From the NCBI RefSeq assembly GCF_017306545.1, contig NZ_JAFKID010000012.1, positions 88,458 to 152,457 of the forward strand: 64,000 nucleotides of DNA, in the 5' to 3' direction. The notes beneath the pieces were generated by a model. It had not been told where the DNA came from. It did no database searches and saw only the letters and a program-made list of their open reading frames with translations. Position numbers and translations under genes: made by a program. Source of the DNA: Mesorhizobium sp. (GTDB lineage: Bacteria; Pseudomonadota; Alphaproteobacteria; Rhizobiales; Rhizobiaceae). Positions 18,074 through 26,679 of the stretch are shown here, in pieces. Position 1 is the stretch's first letter. Every line of letters begins with the position of its first letter.

Positions 18074-19000
18074 ATGACCCAGACACGAGCCGAGATCGCG
18101 CCGATCCTTGCAAGGACCCGCCGCGCGCCGAAGGAAGTCCTCCAGGATCTCTTGCCGAAGATCGTGCTGGCGCCGAGCTTCGCGCTGATCCTCGTCTTCG
18201 TCTACGGCTTCATCGTTTTCACCGGTTTCCTCTCCTTCTCCGGCTCGAAGCTGCTGCCCGACTTCTCCACCTGGGTCGGCTTCGACAACTACGTGCGCCT
18301 GTTCAAGCATCCGAACTGGATCGTCTCGCTGAAGAACCTGGCGATCTTCTCCGTCCTCTACATCGTCATCTGCTCGGTCATCGGACTGGCGCTCGCCATC
18401 TTCCTCGACCAGAAGATCCGCGGCGAAGGGCTCTTGCGGCCGATCTACCTCTATCCGATGGCGCTGTCCTTCATCGTTACCGGCGTCGCCTGGAAATGGT
18501 TCCTCGATCCCGGCATCGGCCTTGAACACGCCATGCACCAGCTCGGCTGGGCGAGTTTCTCCTTCCGCTGGATCAAGCAGGGCGACATGGCGATCTACAC
18601 CATCGTCATCGCCGCCATCTGGCAATCGTCCGGCTTCGTCATGGCAATGTTCCTCGCCGGCCTGCGCGGCGTCGACAACGAGATCATCAAGGCGGCCCAG
18701 ATCGACGGCGCCTCGACCGTCATGATCTACCGCCGCATCATCATCCCGCTGATGCGGCCGGTGTTCCTGTCGGCCTTCGTCGTGCTCGCCCACCTCGCCA
18801 TCAAGTCCTACGACCTCGTCGTCGCCATGACCGACGGCGGTCCCGGCACCGCCACATGGACCCCTGCCCTGTTCATGACCAAGTTCACCTTCGGCCGCAA
18901 CGAGATGGGCATGGGCGCGGCCTCGGCCATCATCATGCTGATGATGATCTTCGCCATCATCGTTCCCTATCTCTATTCCGAACTGGGGCAGAAGAAATGA
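18074..19000 (+). CDS. Sugar ABC transporter permease 1 (MalF-like)
   Basis: A 308-residue inner-membrane protein with about six spans. The EAA loop reads NEIIKAAQIDGASTVMIYRRIIIPLM, which couples to the ATPase. The N-terminal tail is basic and cytoplasmic. It overlaps the next permease gene by 4 bases (ATGA). With the neighbouring genes it forms a CUT1-type importer. Confidence 0.92.
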   Translation: MTQTRAEIAPILARTRRAPKEVLQDLLPKIVLAPSFALILVFVYGFIVFTGFLSFSGSKLLPDFSTWVGFDNYVRLFKHPNWIVSLKNLAIFSVLYIVICSVIGLALAIFLDQKIRGEGLLRPIYLYPMALSFIVTGVAWKWFLDPGIGLEHAMHQLGWASFSFRWIKQGDMAIYTIVIAAIWQSSGFVMAMFLAGLRGVDNEIIKAAQIDGASTVMIYRRIIIPLMRPVFLSAFVVLAHLAIKSYDLVVAMTDGGPGTATWTPALFMTKFTFGRNEMGMGAASAIIMLMMIFAIIVPYLYSELGQKK

Positions 19001-19878
19001 GCGCCGCTTCGCAGGACGTCGCCACCCGCAACGGCATTTTCGCCCGCGCCGCCATCTATGCCGTGCTGATCCTTTTCGCGGTCTACTATCTCCTGCCGCT
19101 CTACGTCATGCTGGTGAACTCGCTGAAGCCGCTGGACGAGATCCGCCACGGCAACATGCTGGCGCTGCCGCACGAATGGACCATCGCGCCCTGGCTGTCG
19201 GCCTGGTCGACGGCGCAGATCGGCGTCTCGCCCACAGGCCTCAAACCGTACTTCCTCAACTCCGTGATGATGGTGGTGCCGGCCGTGGCGATCTCCACCA
19301 TCCTCGGCGCGCTGAACGGCTATGTGCTGACCAAGTGGCGCTTCCGCGGCGACACCGTCGTCTTCGGCATGATGCTGCTCGCCTGCTTCATTCCCTTCCA
19401 GATCGTGCTGATCCCGTCCGCCCGCATCCTCGGCCTGCTCCATCTGGCAGGCACCGTGCCCGGCCTAGTCCTCATCCACGCCATCTACGGCCTCGGCTTC
19501 ACCACGCTGTTCTTCCGCAACTACTACGAAGCCTTCCCGACCGAACTGGTCCGCGCCGCCCAGATCGACGGCGCCTCCTTCTTCCAGATCTTCCGCCGCA
19601 TCCTGCTGCCGTCGTCGGCGCCGATCATCGTCGTCACCGTCATCTGGCAGTTCACCAACATCTGGAACGACTTCCTGTTCGGCTCCTCCTTCTCCAGCGT
19701 CGATTCCATCCCGCTGACGGTAGCGCTGAACAACCTGGTGAACTCGTCGACCGGCGTGAAGGAGTACAACGTCCACTTCGCCGGCGCGATCCTCGCCGCG
19801 CTCCCGACCCTCATCGTCTACATCGTCTCCGGACGCTATTTCGTGCGCGGCCTGATGGCCGGTGCGGTGAAAGGCTGA
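18997..19878 (+). CDS. Sugar ABC transporter permease 2 (MalG-like)
   Basis: A 293-residue permease with about six spans and the EAA loop TELVRAAQIDGASFFQIFRRILLPSSAP. The C-terminus RYFVRGLMAGAVKG is characteristic of MalG-type subunits. The start codon overlaps the stop of permease 1, and the ATPase gene begins 4 bp after its stop, so all are translated from one mRNA. Confidence 0.93.
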   Translation: MSAASQDVATRNGIFARAAIYAVLILFAVYYLLPLYVMLVNSLKPLDEIRHGNMLALPHEWTIAPWLSAWSTAQIGVSPTGLKPYFLNSVMMVVPAVAISTILGALNGYVLTKWRFRGDTVVFGMMLLACFIPFQIVLIPSARILGLLHLAGTVPGLVLIHAIYGLGFTTLFFRNYYEAFPTELVRAAQIDGASFFQIFRRILLPSSAPIIVVTVIWQFTNIWNDFLFGSSFSSVDSIPLTVALNNLVNSSTGVKEYNVHFAGAILAALPTLIVYIVSGRYFVRGLMAGAVKG

Positions 19879-19882
19879 GCCC

Positions 19883-20998
19883 ATGCCCTTCCTGGAAATC
19901 GACAATCTCGAAAAATCCTACGGCTCCGCCAAGATCCTGAAAGGCGTCACCCTCGACATCGAGGAAGGCGGTTTTCTGGTGCTGGTCGGCCCCTCCGGCT
20001 GCGGCAAGTCCACGCTGCTCAACACCATCGCCGGATTGGAGCCGATCACAGGCGGCGAAATCAGGATCAACGGCCAGCGCGTCAACGACCTGCACCCGTC
20101 GAAGCGCGACATCGCCATGGTGTTTCAGTCCTATGCGCTCTACCCCAACATGACGGTGGCGCAAAACATCGGCTTCGGCATGGAAATCCGCGGCGTGCCG
20201 AAACCGGAACGCGACAAGGCCATCGCCGAAGTCAGCCAGCTTCTCCAGATCGACCACCTGCTCGACCGCAAGCCGAGCCAGCTCTCCGGCGGCCAGCGCC
20301 AGCGCGTCGCCATGGGCCGGGCGCTGGTGCGCAAACCGCAGGTCTTCCTGTTCGACGAGCCGCTCTCCAACCTCGACGCCAAGCTGCGCATCGACATGCG
20401 CACCGAGATCAAACGCCTGCACCAGCGCATGGGAACGACGATCGTCTACGTCACCCACGACCAGATCGAGGCGATGACGCTGGCGAGCAAGATCGCGGTG
20501 CTCAAGGACGGCATCCTGCAACAGTTCGGCACGCCTTCCGAAATCTACAACAACCCCTCGAACATGTTCGTCGCCGACTTCATGGGTTCGCCCGCCATGA
20601 ACCTGATCCCGGCAACCGTCGCCATGAACGGCAAGGGCCTCGAAGTCGTGATGGAGCGCGAAGCACGCGAGCCCATAAAACTGCCGCTCGCCAGCGCGCC
20701 CGCCGGCCTCGGCGCCTTCCAGGGCAAGAAGGTGATGTTCGGCGTGCGCCCCGAGGCGCTCACCGATCCGGGCGGCGCCGACAGGGACGCCAAGGCGGTG
20801 GCGACGGCGGACTGCCACATCGAGGTGGTCGAGCCGGCCGGTTCCGACACCTTCGCCGTCACCAATCTCGGCGGCAAGCCGGTGGTCGCGCGCCTGCGCG
20901 CCGACGCCCATATTCAGCCCGGCTCGAACGCTCCGCTCGCCTTCAATCTCTCCAAGGCCGTGTTCTTCGATCCGGCAACGGAACAGCGCATCGTCTGA
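19883..20998 (+). CDS. Sugar ABC transporter ATP-binding protein (UgpC/MsmK type)
   Basis: A 371-residue ATPase. Walker A is GPSGCGKST, the Q-loop lies in FQSYALYPNM, the signature is LSGGQRQRVAMGRALVRKP, Walker B is VFLFDEPLSNLDAKLR and the switch histidine is in VTHDQIEAMTLA. The C-terminal ~130 residues form the OB-fold (TOBE) regulatory domain seen in MalK/UgpC. It energises the importer encoded just upstream. Confidence 0.93.
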   Translation: MPFLEIDNLEKSYGSAKILKGVTLDIEEGGFLVLVGPSGCGKSTLLNTIAGLEPITGGEIRINGQRVNDLHPSKRDIAMVFQSYALYPNMTVAQNIGFGMEIRGVPKPERDKAIAEVSQLLQIDHLLDRKPSQLSGGQRQRVAMGRALVRKPQVFLFDEPLSNLDAKLRIDMRTEIKRLHQRMGTTIVYVTHDQIEAMTLASKIAVLKDGILQQFGTPSEIYNNPSNMFVADFMGSPAMNLIPATVAMNGKGLEVVMEREAREPIKLPLASAPAGLGAFQGKKVMFGVRPEALTDPGGADRDAKAVATADCHIEVVEPAGSDTFAVTNLGGKPVVARLRADAHIQPGSNAPLAFNLSKAVFFDPATEQRIV

Positions 20999-21003
20999 AG
21001 GTC

Positions 21004-22509
21004 ATGGCCAGTCCCGATATCGTCATCGTCGGCTCCGGCATGGGCGGCGCCACGATCGCCGCCGGCCTGACCGGCAGCGGCGCCAGGATCACCATCCTTG
21101 AAAAAGGCGAGCGCCTGCTCGATACGCCCGAGACGCGCGACGCCCGCGCCATCTTCCAGCGCGGCCATTTCCGGCCGAAGGAAACATGGCTCGACAAGGA
21201 CGGCAGACCGTTCAATCCGGGCAACTACCACGTCGTCGGCGGCAACACGAAATTCTACGGCGCCGTGCTGTTCCGCTACCGCAAGCAGGATTTCTCCGAA
21301 CTGGAGTTTCCGGGCAACGGCGTGTCGCCCGCATGGCCGTTTCCCTACGAGGAACTGGAACCCTGGTATTCCAGGGCTGAACAATTCTATCAGGTGCGCG
21401 GAACGACGGACGAAGACCCGACCGAGCCCTTCCATTCGCAAAACTACCCGCATAGGCCCGTTCCCGACGAACAGGCTATCGCGAAGGTGCGCGAGCGCCT
21501 GAAGGCGGTCGGCCTGCATCCGGCGAGCCTTCCCCTCGGCGTCGACATCGACCGCTGGCTGGCGCGCGCCAAAACGCCCTTCGATGCCTTTCCCGACACG
21601 CTGACCGGCAAGATGGACGCCGAAAGCTGCGGTCTGGCGGCCGCGCTGAAAGACCCCGACATCGACCTCCAGACCGGCGCGGATGTCATCCGGCTGGAAA
21701 CCGATGCGGACAACCGCATCGCCTCGGTCGTCTACCGCCAGAACGGCGAGGAAAAGCGCCTGTCGCCGAAAATCGTCATCCTGTCGGCCGGCGCCATCCG
21801 CTCCGCCACGCTGCTGTTGAGCTCCGCCGACGGACGCAACCCGAACGGGCTGGCCAACAGTTCGGATCAGGTCGGCCGCAACTTCATGAACCACAACGCG
21901 ACCTTCATGCTGGCCATCGACCCGCGTTCGGTCAACGATTCCGTCTACCAGAAAACCCTCCATTTCAACGATTTCTATTTCGACGACGGCAACGGCTCGG
22001 GACCGCTCGGGCAGGTGCAACTGCTCGGCCGCGTGACCGGAGCGATCCTGAAGAGCCGCCTGCGCGCCGTCCCCGAATTCGCGCTCAATTTGCTCAGCCG
22101 CCGCGCCGTCGATTGGTATCTCGTCTCGGAGGATCTGCCGCGCAAGGAAAGCCGCGTGCGGCTGGACGGCTCGCAGGTCGTGCTCGAATGGCGCTTCTCC
22201 AACATGAAGGCGCACGAGACGCTGGTTCAGCGGGTCAAGGAACGGATGCGGGCCGCCGGCTACCCGATCCTGCCCAGCCAACTCGTCGACGGCCGGCTGC
22301 CGTCCCACCAATGCGGCACGACGCGCATCGGCACCGATCCCGCAGCCTATGTCAGCGATCCCTGGTGCCGCAGCTTCGACCACCAGAACCTGTTCATCGT
22401 CGACGCCGGCTTCCTGCCGACCTCGGCGGCGGTCAACCCGTCGCTGACTGTTGCGGCGCAGGCGCTCAGGGTGGCCGACTATATTCAGCGCACGGAACTA
22501 GCGCGATGA
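21004..22509 (+). CDS. GMC-family FAD oxidoreductase 1
   Basis: A 501-residue flavoprotein. FAD-binding GSGMGGATIAAGL is at the N-terminus, VGGNTKFYGAVLFRYR holds the isoalloxazine-side loop, and the C-terminal part has SHQCGTTRIG and SAAVNPSLTVAAQALR. Its length and motifs resemble the pyranose/glycoside-oxidising side of the GMC family more than choline dehydrogenase. It would oxidise a sugar or cyclic polyol hydroxyl, passing electrons to oxygen or the respiratory chain. There is no signal peptide. It begins 5 bp after the ATPase gene, tying the oxidation step to uptake. Confidence 0.85.
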   Translation: MASPDIVIVGSGMGGATIAAGLTGSGARITILEKGERLLDTPETRDARAIFQRGHFRPKETWLDKDGRPFNPGNYHVVGGNTKFYGAVLFRYRKQDFSELEFPGNGVSPAWPFPYEELEPWYSRAEQFYQVRGTTDEDPTEPFHSQNYPHRPVPDEQAIAKVRERLKAVGLHPASLPLGVDIDRWLARAKTPFDAFPDTLTGKMDAESCGLAAALKDPDIDLQTGADVIRLETDADNRIASVVYRQNGEEKRLSPKIVILSAGAIRSATLLLSSADGRNPNGLANSSDQVGRNFMNHNATFMLAIDPRSVNDSVYQKTLHFNDFYFDDGNGSGPLGQVQLLGRVTGAILKSRLRAVPEFALNLLSRRAVDWYLVSEDLPRKESRVRLDGSQVVLEWRFSNMKAHETLVQRVKERMRAAGYPILPSQLVDGRLPSHQCGTTRIGTDPAAYVSDPWCRSFDHQNLFIVDAGFLPTSAAVNPSLTVAAQALRVADYIQRTELAR

Positions 22510-22538
22510 AGACACCGCACCAATCCCTCTCAAGTCGG

Positions 22539-22710
22539 TGCCGCCCCTCACCTGCCTGCCGGCATCCTCTCCCCGTTGAACGGGGAGAGGGGCGCTTTCA
22601 CGACCGATTTCGCCAATTGCCGACGATGCAGATCGAGTGTCAACGCCAAGGCCAGCCCGCCTCTCCCCGTTTACGGGGAGAGGCTTCCGGCAGGCAGGTG
22701 AGGGGCAGCG
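22539..22710. repeat. Mosaic palindromic repeat, family C, copy 2
   Basis: Outer arms GCCCCTCACCTGCCTGCCGG and its complement (ending 22706) enclose two local hairpins CTCTCCCCGTT/AACGGGGAGAG and CTCTCCCCGTTT/ACGGGGAGAG. It fills the gap between GMC oxidoreductase 1 and the SDR gene and shares modules with 17862-18044. Confidence 0.88.
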
Positions 22711-22735
22711 CCCACGCCTCTCAGGGAGGCAAATC

Positions 22736-23497
22736 ATGACCCGCCCGCTCGCAATCGTTACCGGCGGAGCGCGCGGCATCGGCCGCGCCTGCGTCGAAGC
22801 TTTGGCCGAAGCCGGCTTCGACGTCATGGTGGCCGACCTGGTCGCGAACCCGCCGGACGGCCTCTCACCCGCCATCGAGACGTACGGCGCCGCCTTCGCC
22901 TACCACGCCTGCGACATCGCCGACCTCGCCGCCCACCAGCCCCTCGTCGATGCCGCGCTGCAAAAATTCGGCCGCATCGACTGCCTGGTCAACAATGCCG
23001 GCGTCGGCGCCGTGGCGCGCGGCGATCTGCTCGACCTCAAGCCGGAAAACTTCGACCGGGTGCTGTCGATCAACCTGCGCGGCACGGTGTTTCTCTCGCA
23101 GGCGGTCGCCAAGGCCATGCTCGCCACGCCGACCGACCATGCGAAATCCATCGTCACCGTCACCTCGATCAGCGCCGAGGCGGCCTCGCCAGAGCGGCCG
23201 GACTATTGCATCTCCAAGGCCGGACTCTCCATGTGGGTGAAGAACCTCGCCCTGCGGTTGGCAGCGGAAGGGATCGGCGTGTTCGAGGTGCGTCCCGGCA
23301 TCATCCGCACAGACATGACCGCCGGCGTATCCGCCAAATACGACGCCCTCATCGAAAGCGGCCTTGTGCCGGCGAAACGCTGGGGCGAAGCCGCCGACGT
23401 AGGTCAGGCAGTCGCCGCGCTGGCATCGGGAAAATTCGCCTTCGCCGCGGGCTCGGTCGTCAATGTCGACGGCGCCCTGTCGGTGCCGAGGCTGTAA
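22736..23497 (+). CDS. Short-chain dehydrogenase/reductase (SDR) 1
   Basis: A 253-residue classical SDR. The nucleotide-binding motif is TGGARGIG (residues ~9-16), NNAG follows near residue 85, and the active site comprises Ser in TSISAEAA with Tyr/Lys in YCISK. Asp in MVADL at the end of beta-2 suggests NAD(H) preference. It begins after GGGAGGC. It probably interconverts a hydroxyl and a ketone in the pathway shared with the two GMC oxidoreductases on either side. Confidence 0.87.
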   Translation: MTRPLAIVTGGARGIGRACVEALAEAGFDVMVADLVANPPDGLSPAIETYGAAFAYHACDIADLAAHQPLVDAALQKFGRIDCLVNNAGVGAVARGDLLDLKPENFDRVLSINLRGTVFLSQAVAKAMLATPTDHAKSIVTVTSISAEAASPERPDYCISKAGLSMWVKNLALRLAAEGIGVFEVRPGIIRTDMTAGVSAKYDALIESGLVPAKRWGEAADVGQAVAALASGKFAFAAGSVVNVDGALSVPRL

Positions 23498-23564
23498 AGC
23501 ATGGTCCCGAACCAGAGATCCGCGCCAGCGAAAAGTAGCCCTCGGTTTTCGGACAAGACCATGC
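23497..23564. repeat. Mosaic palindromic repeat, family B-related
   Basis: Terminal inverted repeat GCATGGTC (23499-23506) and GACCATGC (23557-23564), with an inner CGAAAA/TTTTCG pair. It starts at the SDR stop codon and ends 19 bp before the next gene. It is related to, but distinct from, the element at 25549. Confidence 0.75.
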
Positions 23565-23583
23565 GACAACGTCAGGTGAAGAG

Positions 23584-25212
23584 ATGACCGATTTCATCAT
23601 CGTCGGCGGCGGCCCCGCCGGCTGCGTGCTCGCCAACCGGCTATCCGAAGACCCGGCCAATTCGGTCCTGCTGCTGGAAGCCGGCGGCAAGGATTGGCAT
23701 CCGCTCATCCACATGCCGGCGGGCTTCGCCAAGATGACCAAGGGCATCGCCTCCTGGGGCTGGTCGACCGTGCCGCAAAAGCACATGAAGGACCGCGTCT
23801 TCTGGTACACGCAGGCCAAGGTGATCGGCGGCGGCTCCTCCATCAACGCGCAGATCTACACGCGCGGCAACGCCGCGGACTACGACGGCTGGGCGAACGA
23901 GGAAGGCTGCGAGGGCTGGAGCTACCGCGAGGTGCTGCCCTACTTCAAGCGCGCCGAGAACAACCAGCGCTACGCCAACGACTACCACAGCTACGGCGGA
24001 CCGCTCGGCGTCTCCAACCCGATCGCGCCGCTGCCGATCTGCGAGGCTTACTTTCAAGCCGCGCAGGAAATGGGCATCCCCTTCAATCCGGACTTCAACG
24101 GCGCGAGCCAGGAAGGCGTCGGCTATTATCAGTTGACGCAGAAGGACGCGAAGCGGTCCTCGGCCTCCGTCGCCTATCTGAAGCCCATCGCGGGGCGGAA
24201 AAACCTCGCCGTGCGCACCGGGGTCCTGGTGACGCGCGTCGTCGTGGAAAACGGCCGCGCCGTCGGCGTCGAGGTGGTTGACAGGCCGGGCGCGCAGCCG
24301 CAGATCCTGCGCGCCGAGCGCGAGGTGATCGTCTCCTCCGGCGCCATCGGCTCGCCGAAATTGCTGCTCCAGTCCGGCATCGGCCCTGCCGACCATCTGA
24401 AGGCGGTCGGTGTGACGCCAGTGCACGACCTGCCCGGCGTAGGCTCCAACATGCAGGACCATCTCGACCTGTTCGTCATCGCCGAATGCAGCGGCGACTA
24501 CACCTACGACAATTACGCCAAGCTGCACCGCACCGCCTGGGCCGGCATCCAGTACCTGCTTTTGAAGAAAGGCCCGGCCGCCTCCTCGCTGTTCGAGACG
24601 GGTGGCTTCTGGTACGCGGACCCGACCGCCGGCTGGCCCGACATCCAGTTCCACCTCGGCCTCGGCTCCGGCATCGAGGCGGGCGTGGAAAAGCTGAAGA
24701 ACCCGGGCGTCACGCTGAACTCGGCCTATCTCAGACCCCGCTCGCGCGGCACGGTGCGGCTGGCCAGTTCAGACCCGGCCGCCATGCCGCTGATCGATCC
24801 GAACTACTGGGCCGATCCGCACGACCGCGGCATGTCGATCAAGGGGCTAAGGCTGGCGCGCGAAATCATGCGCCAGAACGCCCTGAAGCGCTACGTGCTG
24901 CGCGAGGTGCTGCCCGGCCCGTCGCTGGAGAGCGACGACGACCTGTTCGCCTATGCCTGCCGCGCAGCCAAGACCGACCACCATCCCGTCGGCACCTGCC
25001 GCATGGGGCATGACGCCATGAGCGTGGTGACGCCGGACCTGAAAGTGCGCGGCATCGAAGGCCTGCGCGTCTGCGATTCGTCGGCCATGCCGCGCGTGCC
25101 GTCCTCCAACACCAACGCGCCGACCGTCATGGTGGGCGAAAAAGGCGCCGATCTCATCCTCGGGCGCGAGCCGCTGCCGCCGGCCGTCTTCGCCTCCAAC
25201 CGTGCCGCGTAA
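23584..25212 (+). CDS. GMC-family FAD oxidoreductase 2 (choline dehydrogenase-like)
   Basis: A 542-residue flavoprotein with FIIVGGGPAGCVLANRLSED at the N-terminus, the GMC signature VIGGGSSINAQIYTRG and a second signature SSGAIGSPKLLLQSGIGP. The active-site region reads DHHPVGTCRMG, followed by SSAMPRVPSSNTNAPTVMVGEKGADLI. This is the membrane-linked alcohol dehydrogenase branch that includes choline, alkanol and PEG dehydrogenases. Its alcohol substrate here is unknown, but the aldehyde dehydrogenase at 13687 is a natural next step. It shares only remote similarity with GMC oxidoreductase 1. Confidence 0.9.
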   Translation: MTDFIIVGGGPAGCVLANRLSEDPANSVLLLEAGGKDWHPLIHMPAGFAKMTKGIASWGWSTVPQKHMKDRVFWYTQAKVIGGGSSINAQIYTRGNAADYDGWANEEGCEGWSYREVLPYFKRAENNQRYANDYHSYGGPLGVSNPIAPLPICEAYFQAAQEMGIPFNPDFNGASQEGVGYYQLTQKDAKRSSASVAYLKPIAGRKNLAVRTGVLVTRVVVENGRAVGVEVVDRPGAQPQILRAEREVIVSSGAIGSPKLLLQSGIGPADHLKAVGVTPVHDLPGVGSNMQDHLDLFVIAECSGDYTYDNYAKLHRTAWAGIQYLLLKKGPAASSLFETGGFWYADPTAGWPDIQFHLGLGSGIEAGVEKLKNPGVTLNSAYLRPRSRGTVRLASSDPAAMPLIDPNYWADPHDRGMSIKGLRLAREIMRQNALKRYVLREVLPGPSLESDDDLFAYACRAAKTDHHPVGTCRMGHDAMSVVTPDLKVRGIEGLRVCDSSAMPRVPSSNTNAPTVMVGEKGADLILGREPLPPAVFASNRAA

Positions 25213-25222
25213 GGAAAAGGCG

Positions 25223-25549
25223 ATGACCCATCCCAGGATTCGACACTGCGTCTTCGGCAAGGTCAGACCCGATGTGAGCGCGGCCGAACTTGCGGCGATC
25301 CACGCCGACCTTGAAGCGTTGCGCGGCGTCATCGCCGGCATGGGACCGGTCGCTTTCGGCGCCAATGCCAGCTCGGAACCCTTCGCGCGCGGCTTCACCC
25401 ATGGCTTCACCGTCGATTTCCATGATGCTGCCGCCCGCGACGCCTATCTCGCCCATCCCGATCACGGCCGCGCCGGCGCGCGGCTGGTGGCGGCACTGGA
25501 GGGCAGGACGGAAGGCCTGTTCGTACTGGACTTCGAACTCGCCGGCTAA
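25223..25549 (+). CDS. Dabb (stress-responsive A/B barrel) family protein
   Basis: A 108-residue dimeric ferredoxin-like protein: MTHPRIRHCVFGKVRPDVS at the start, FTHGFTVDFHDAAARDAYLAHPDH in the middle and GLFVLDFELAG at the end, all classic for Dabb domains. Such proteins often sit in catabolic operons as small cyclases, isomerases or lyases, and the exact reaction is rarely known. It is 10 bp after GMC oxidoreductase 2 and closes the operon. The stop codon abuts a palindromic repeat. Confidence 0.82.
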   Translation: MTHPRIRHCVFGKVRPDVSAAELAAIHADLEALRGVIAGMGPVAFGANASSEPFARGFTHGFTVDFHDAAARDAYLAHPDHGRAGARLVAALEGRTEGLFVLDFELAG

Positions 25550-25651
25550 AGCATGATGCCGAAAAGTTGCAGACTTTTCGGAAAACATCATGCTTCAAAA
25601 ACAAATGGTTAGAGCGAAATATCGATTCAGGGAAACGGCATTTCGCTCTAA
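25549..25651. repeat. Mosaic palindromic repeat, family B
   Basis: Two adjacent inverted repeats: AAGCATGATG...CATCATGCTT (25549-25595, inner CCGAAAAGT/ACTTTTCGG) and TTAGAGCGAAAT...ATTTCGCTCTAA (25609-25651). This two-module layout resembles RIME-type elements of rhizobia. It lies exactly between convergent genes and may serve as a bidirectional transcription end. Confidence 0.88.
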
Positions 25652-25653
25652 GG

Positions 25654-26499
25654 TCAGCCCATCCTGAGCGCGATCACCCCGAAGACGATGGACAGCGCCG
25701 CCGCTCCACGCCAGCCGGTCATCTTCTCGCCCAGCGCCAGCACCGAGATCAGCATGGCGAACAGGATCGACGTCTCGCGCAGCGAGGCGACCGAAGCCAC
25801 CGGCGCCTTGGTCATCGCCCACATGGCGATGGCATAGGCTGCCGAGCTCAGGACGCCCGCAACGATGCCGCTTGCCCATTCGCCGCCCGTAGCCGTGAGC
25901 AGCTTGCGGCCACGGTAGAAGAAGCCGATGGCGATGGCGCAAAGACCGTCGCAGACGAACAGCCAGGCCGCATAGCTCGCGGCCGTCGAAGCGAGCCGCA
26001 CGCCGCTGCCGTCGGCCAGCGTGTAGCAGGCGATGCACAGCGAGGTGGTGAGTGCATAGCCGACCGCCGCCCGGTTCAGCGTCGCCAGATGGCCGCCGCC
26101 GCGCAGCGACATCAAAAGCGTGCCGAGCGAGAGCAGCAGGATACCGACGATCGCAAGGCCGCTCGGCACTTCGGAGAGCACGAAGACGCCGCCGATGGCC
26201 GTGATCAGCGGCGCCGTGCCACGCGCCAGCGGATAGGTCTGGGCGAGATCGCCGTGATCATAGGCGCGGATCAGGAACAGCCGGTAGCCGATATGGATGA
26301 TGACCGAGGCGACGATCCACGGCCAGACGTTCGCGGCCGGCACGTCCACGAAGAACAGGAACGGCGCGGCCGACAGCGTCATGCCAGCCGAGGTCAGCGT
26401 GATCGAGGCGAAACGGTCGCCCTGCGCCTTGACCAGCGCGTTCCAGATCGCGTGCATGGCGGCTGCGGCCAGCACGGCCAGAAAGACGAAAGGCGTCAT
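25654..26499 (-). CDS. EamA/DMT-superfamily transporter
   Basis: A 281-residue inner-membrane protein with about ten hydrophobic spans arranged as two EamA repeats. Motifs MHAIWNALVKAQGDRF and YPLARGTAPLITAIGGVFVL (repeat 1) and ETSILFAMLISVLALGEKMT (repeat 2) are family features. Members usually export metabolites or amino acids; no substrate can be read from the sequence. It converges on the catabolic operon across the repeat. Confidence 0.87.
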   Translation of the reverse strand: MTPFVFLAVLAAAAMHAIWNALVKAQGDRFASITLTSAGMTLSAAPFLFFVDVPAANVWPWIVASVIIHIGYRLFLIRAYDHGDLAQTYPLARGTAPLITAIGGVFVLSEVPSGLAIVGILLLSLGTLLMSLRGGGHLATLNRAAVGYALTTSLCIACYTLADGSGVRLASTAASYAAWLFVCDGLCAIAIGFFYRGRKLLTATGGEWASGIVAGVLSSAAYAIAMWAMTKAPVASVASLRETSILFAMLISVLALGEKMTGWRGAAALSIVFGVIALRMG

Positions 26500-26679
26500 G
26501 GCGCGCTGTTCCCCGCTGCCGGCCCGGCCGTGCCAGCACTGAAAGCGCCCGGATCACCGAGATCCAGTGGCCTCCTATGCTTAACCGGCTCATTTCCGGG
26601 AAACGGCGTAGCCGTTCGAGCCGCTGGTTGCAATGTGCAGCGCCGCCGCGCTGGCTTGGACCAGCACGATATCCGCTTC

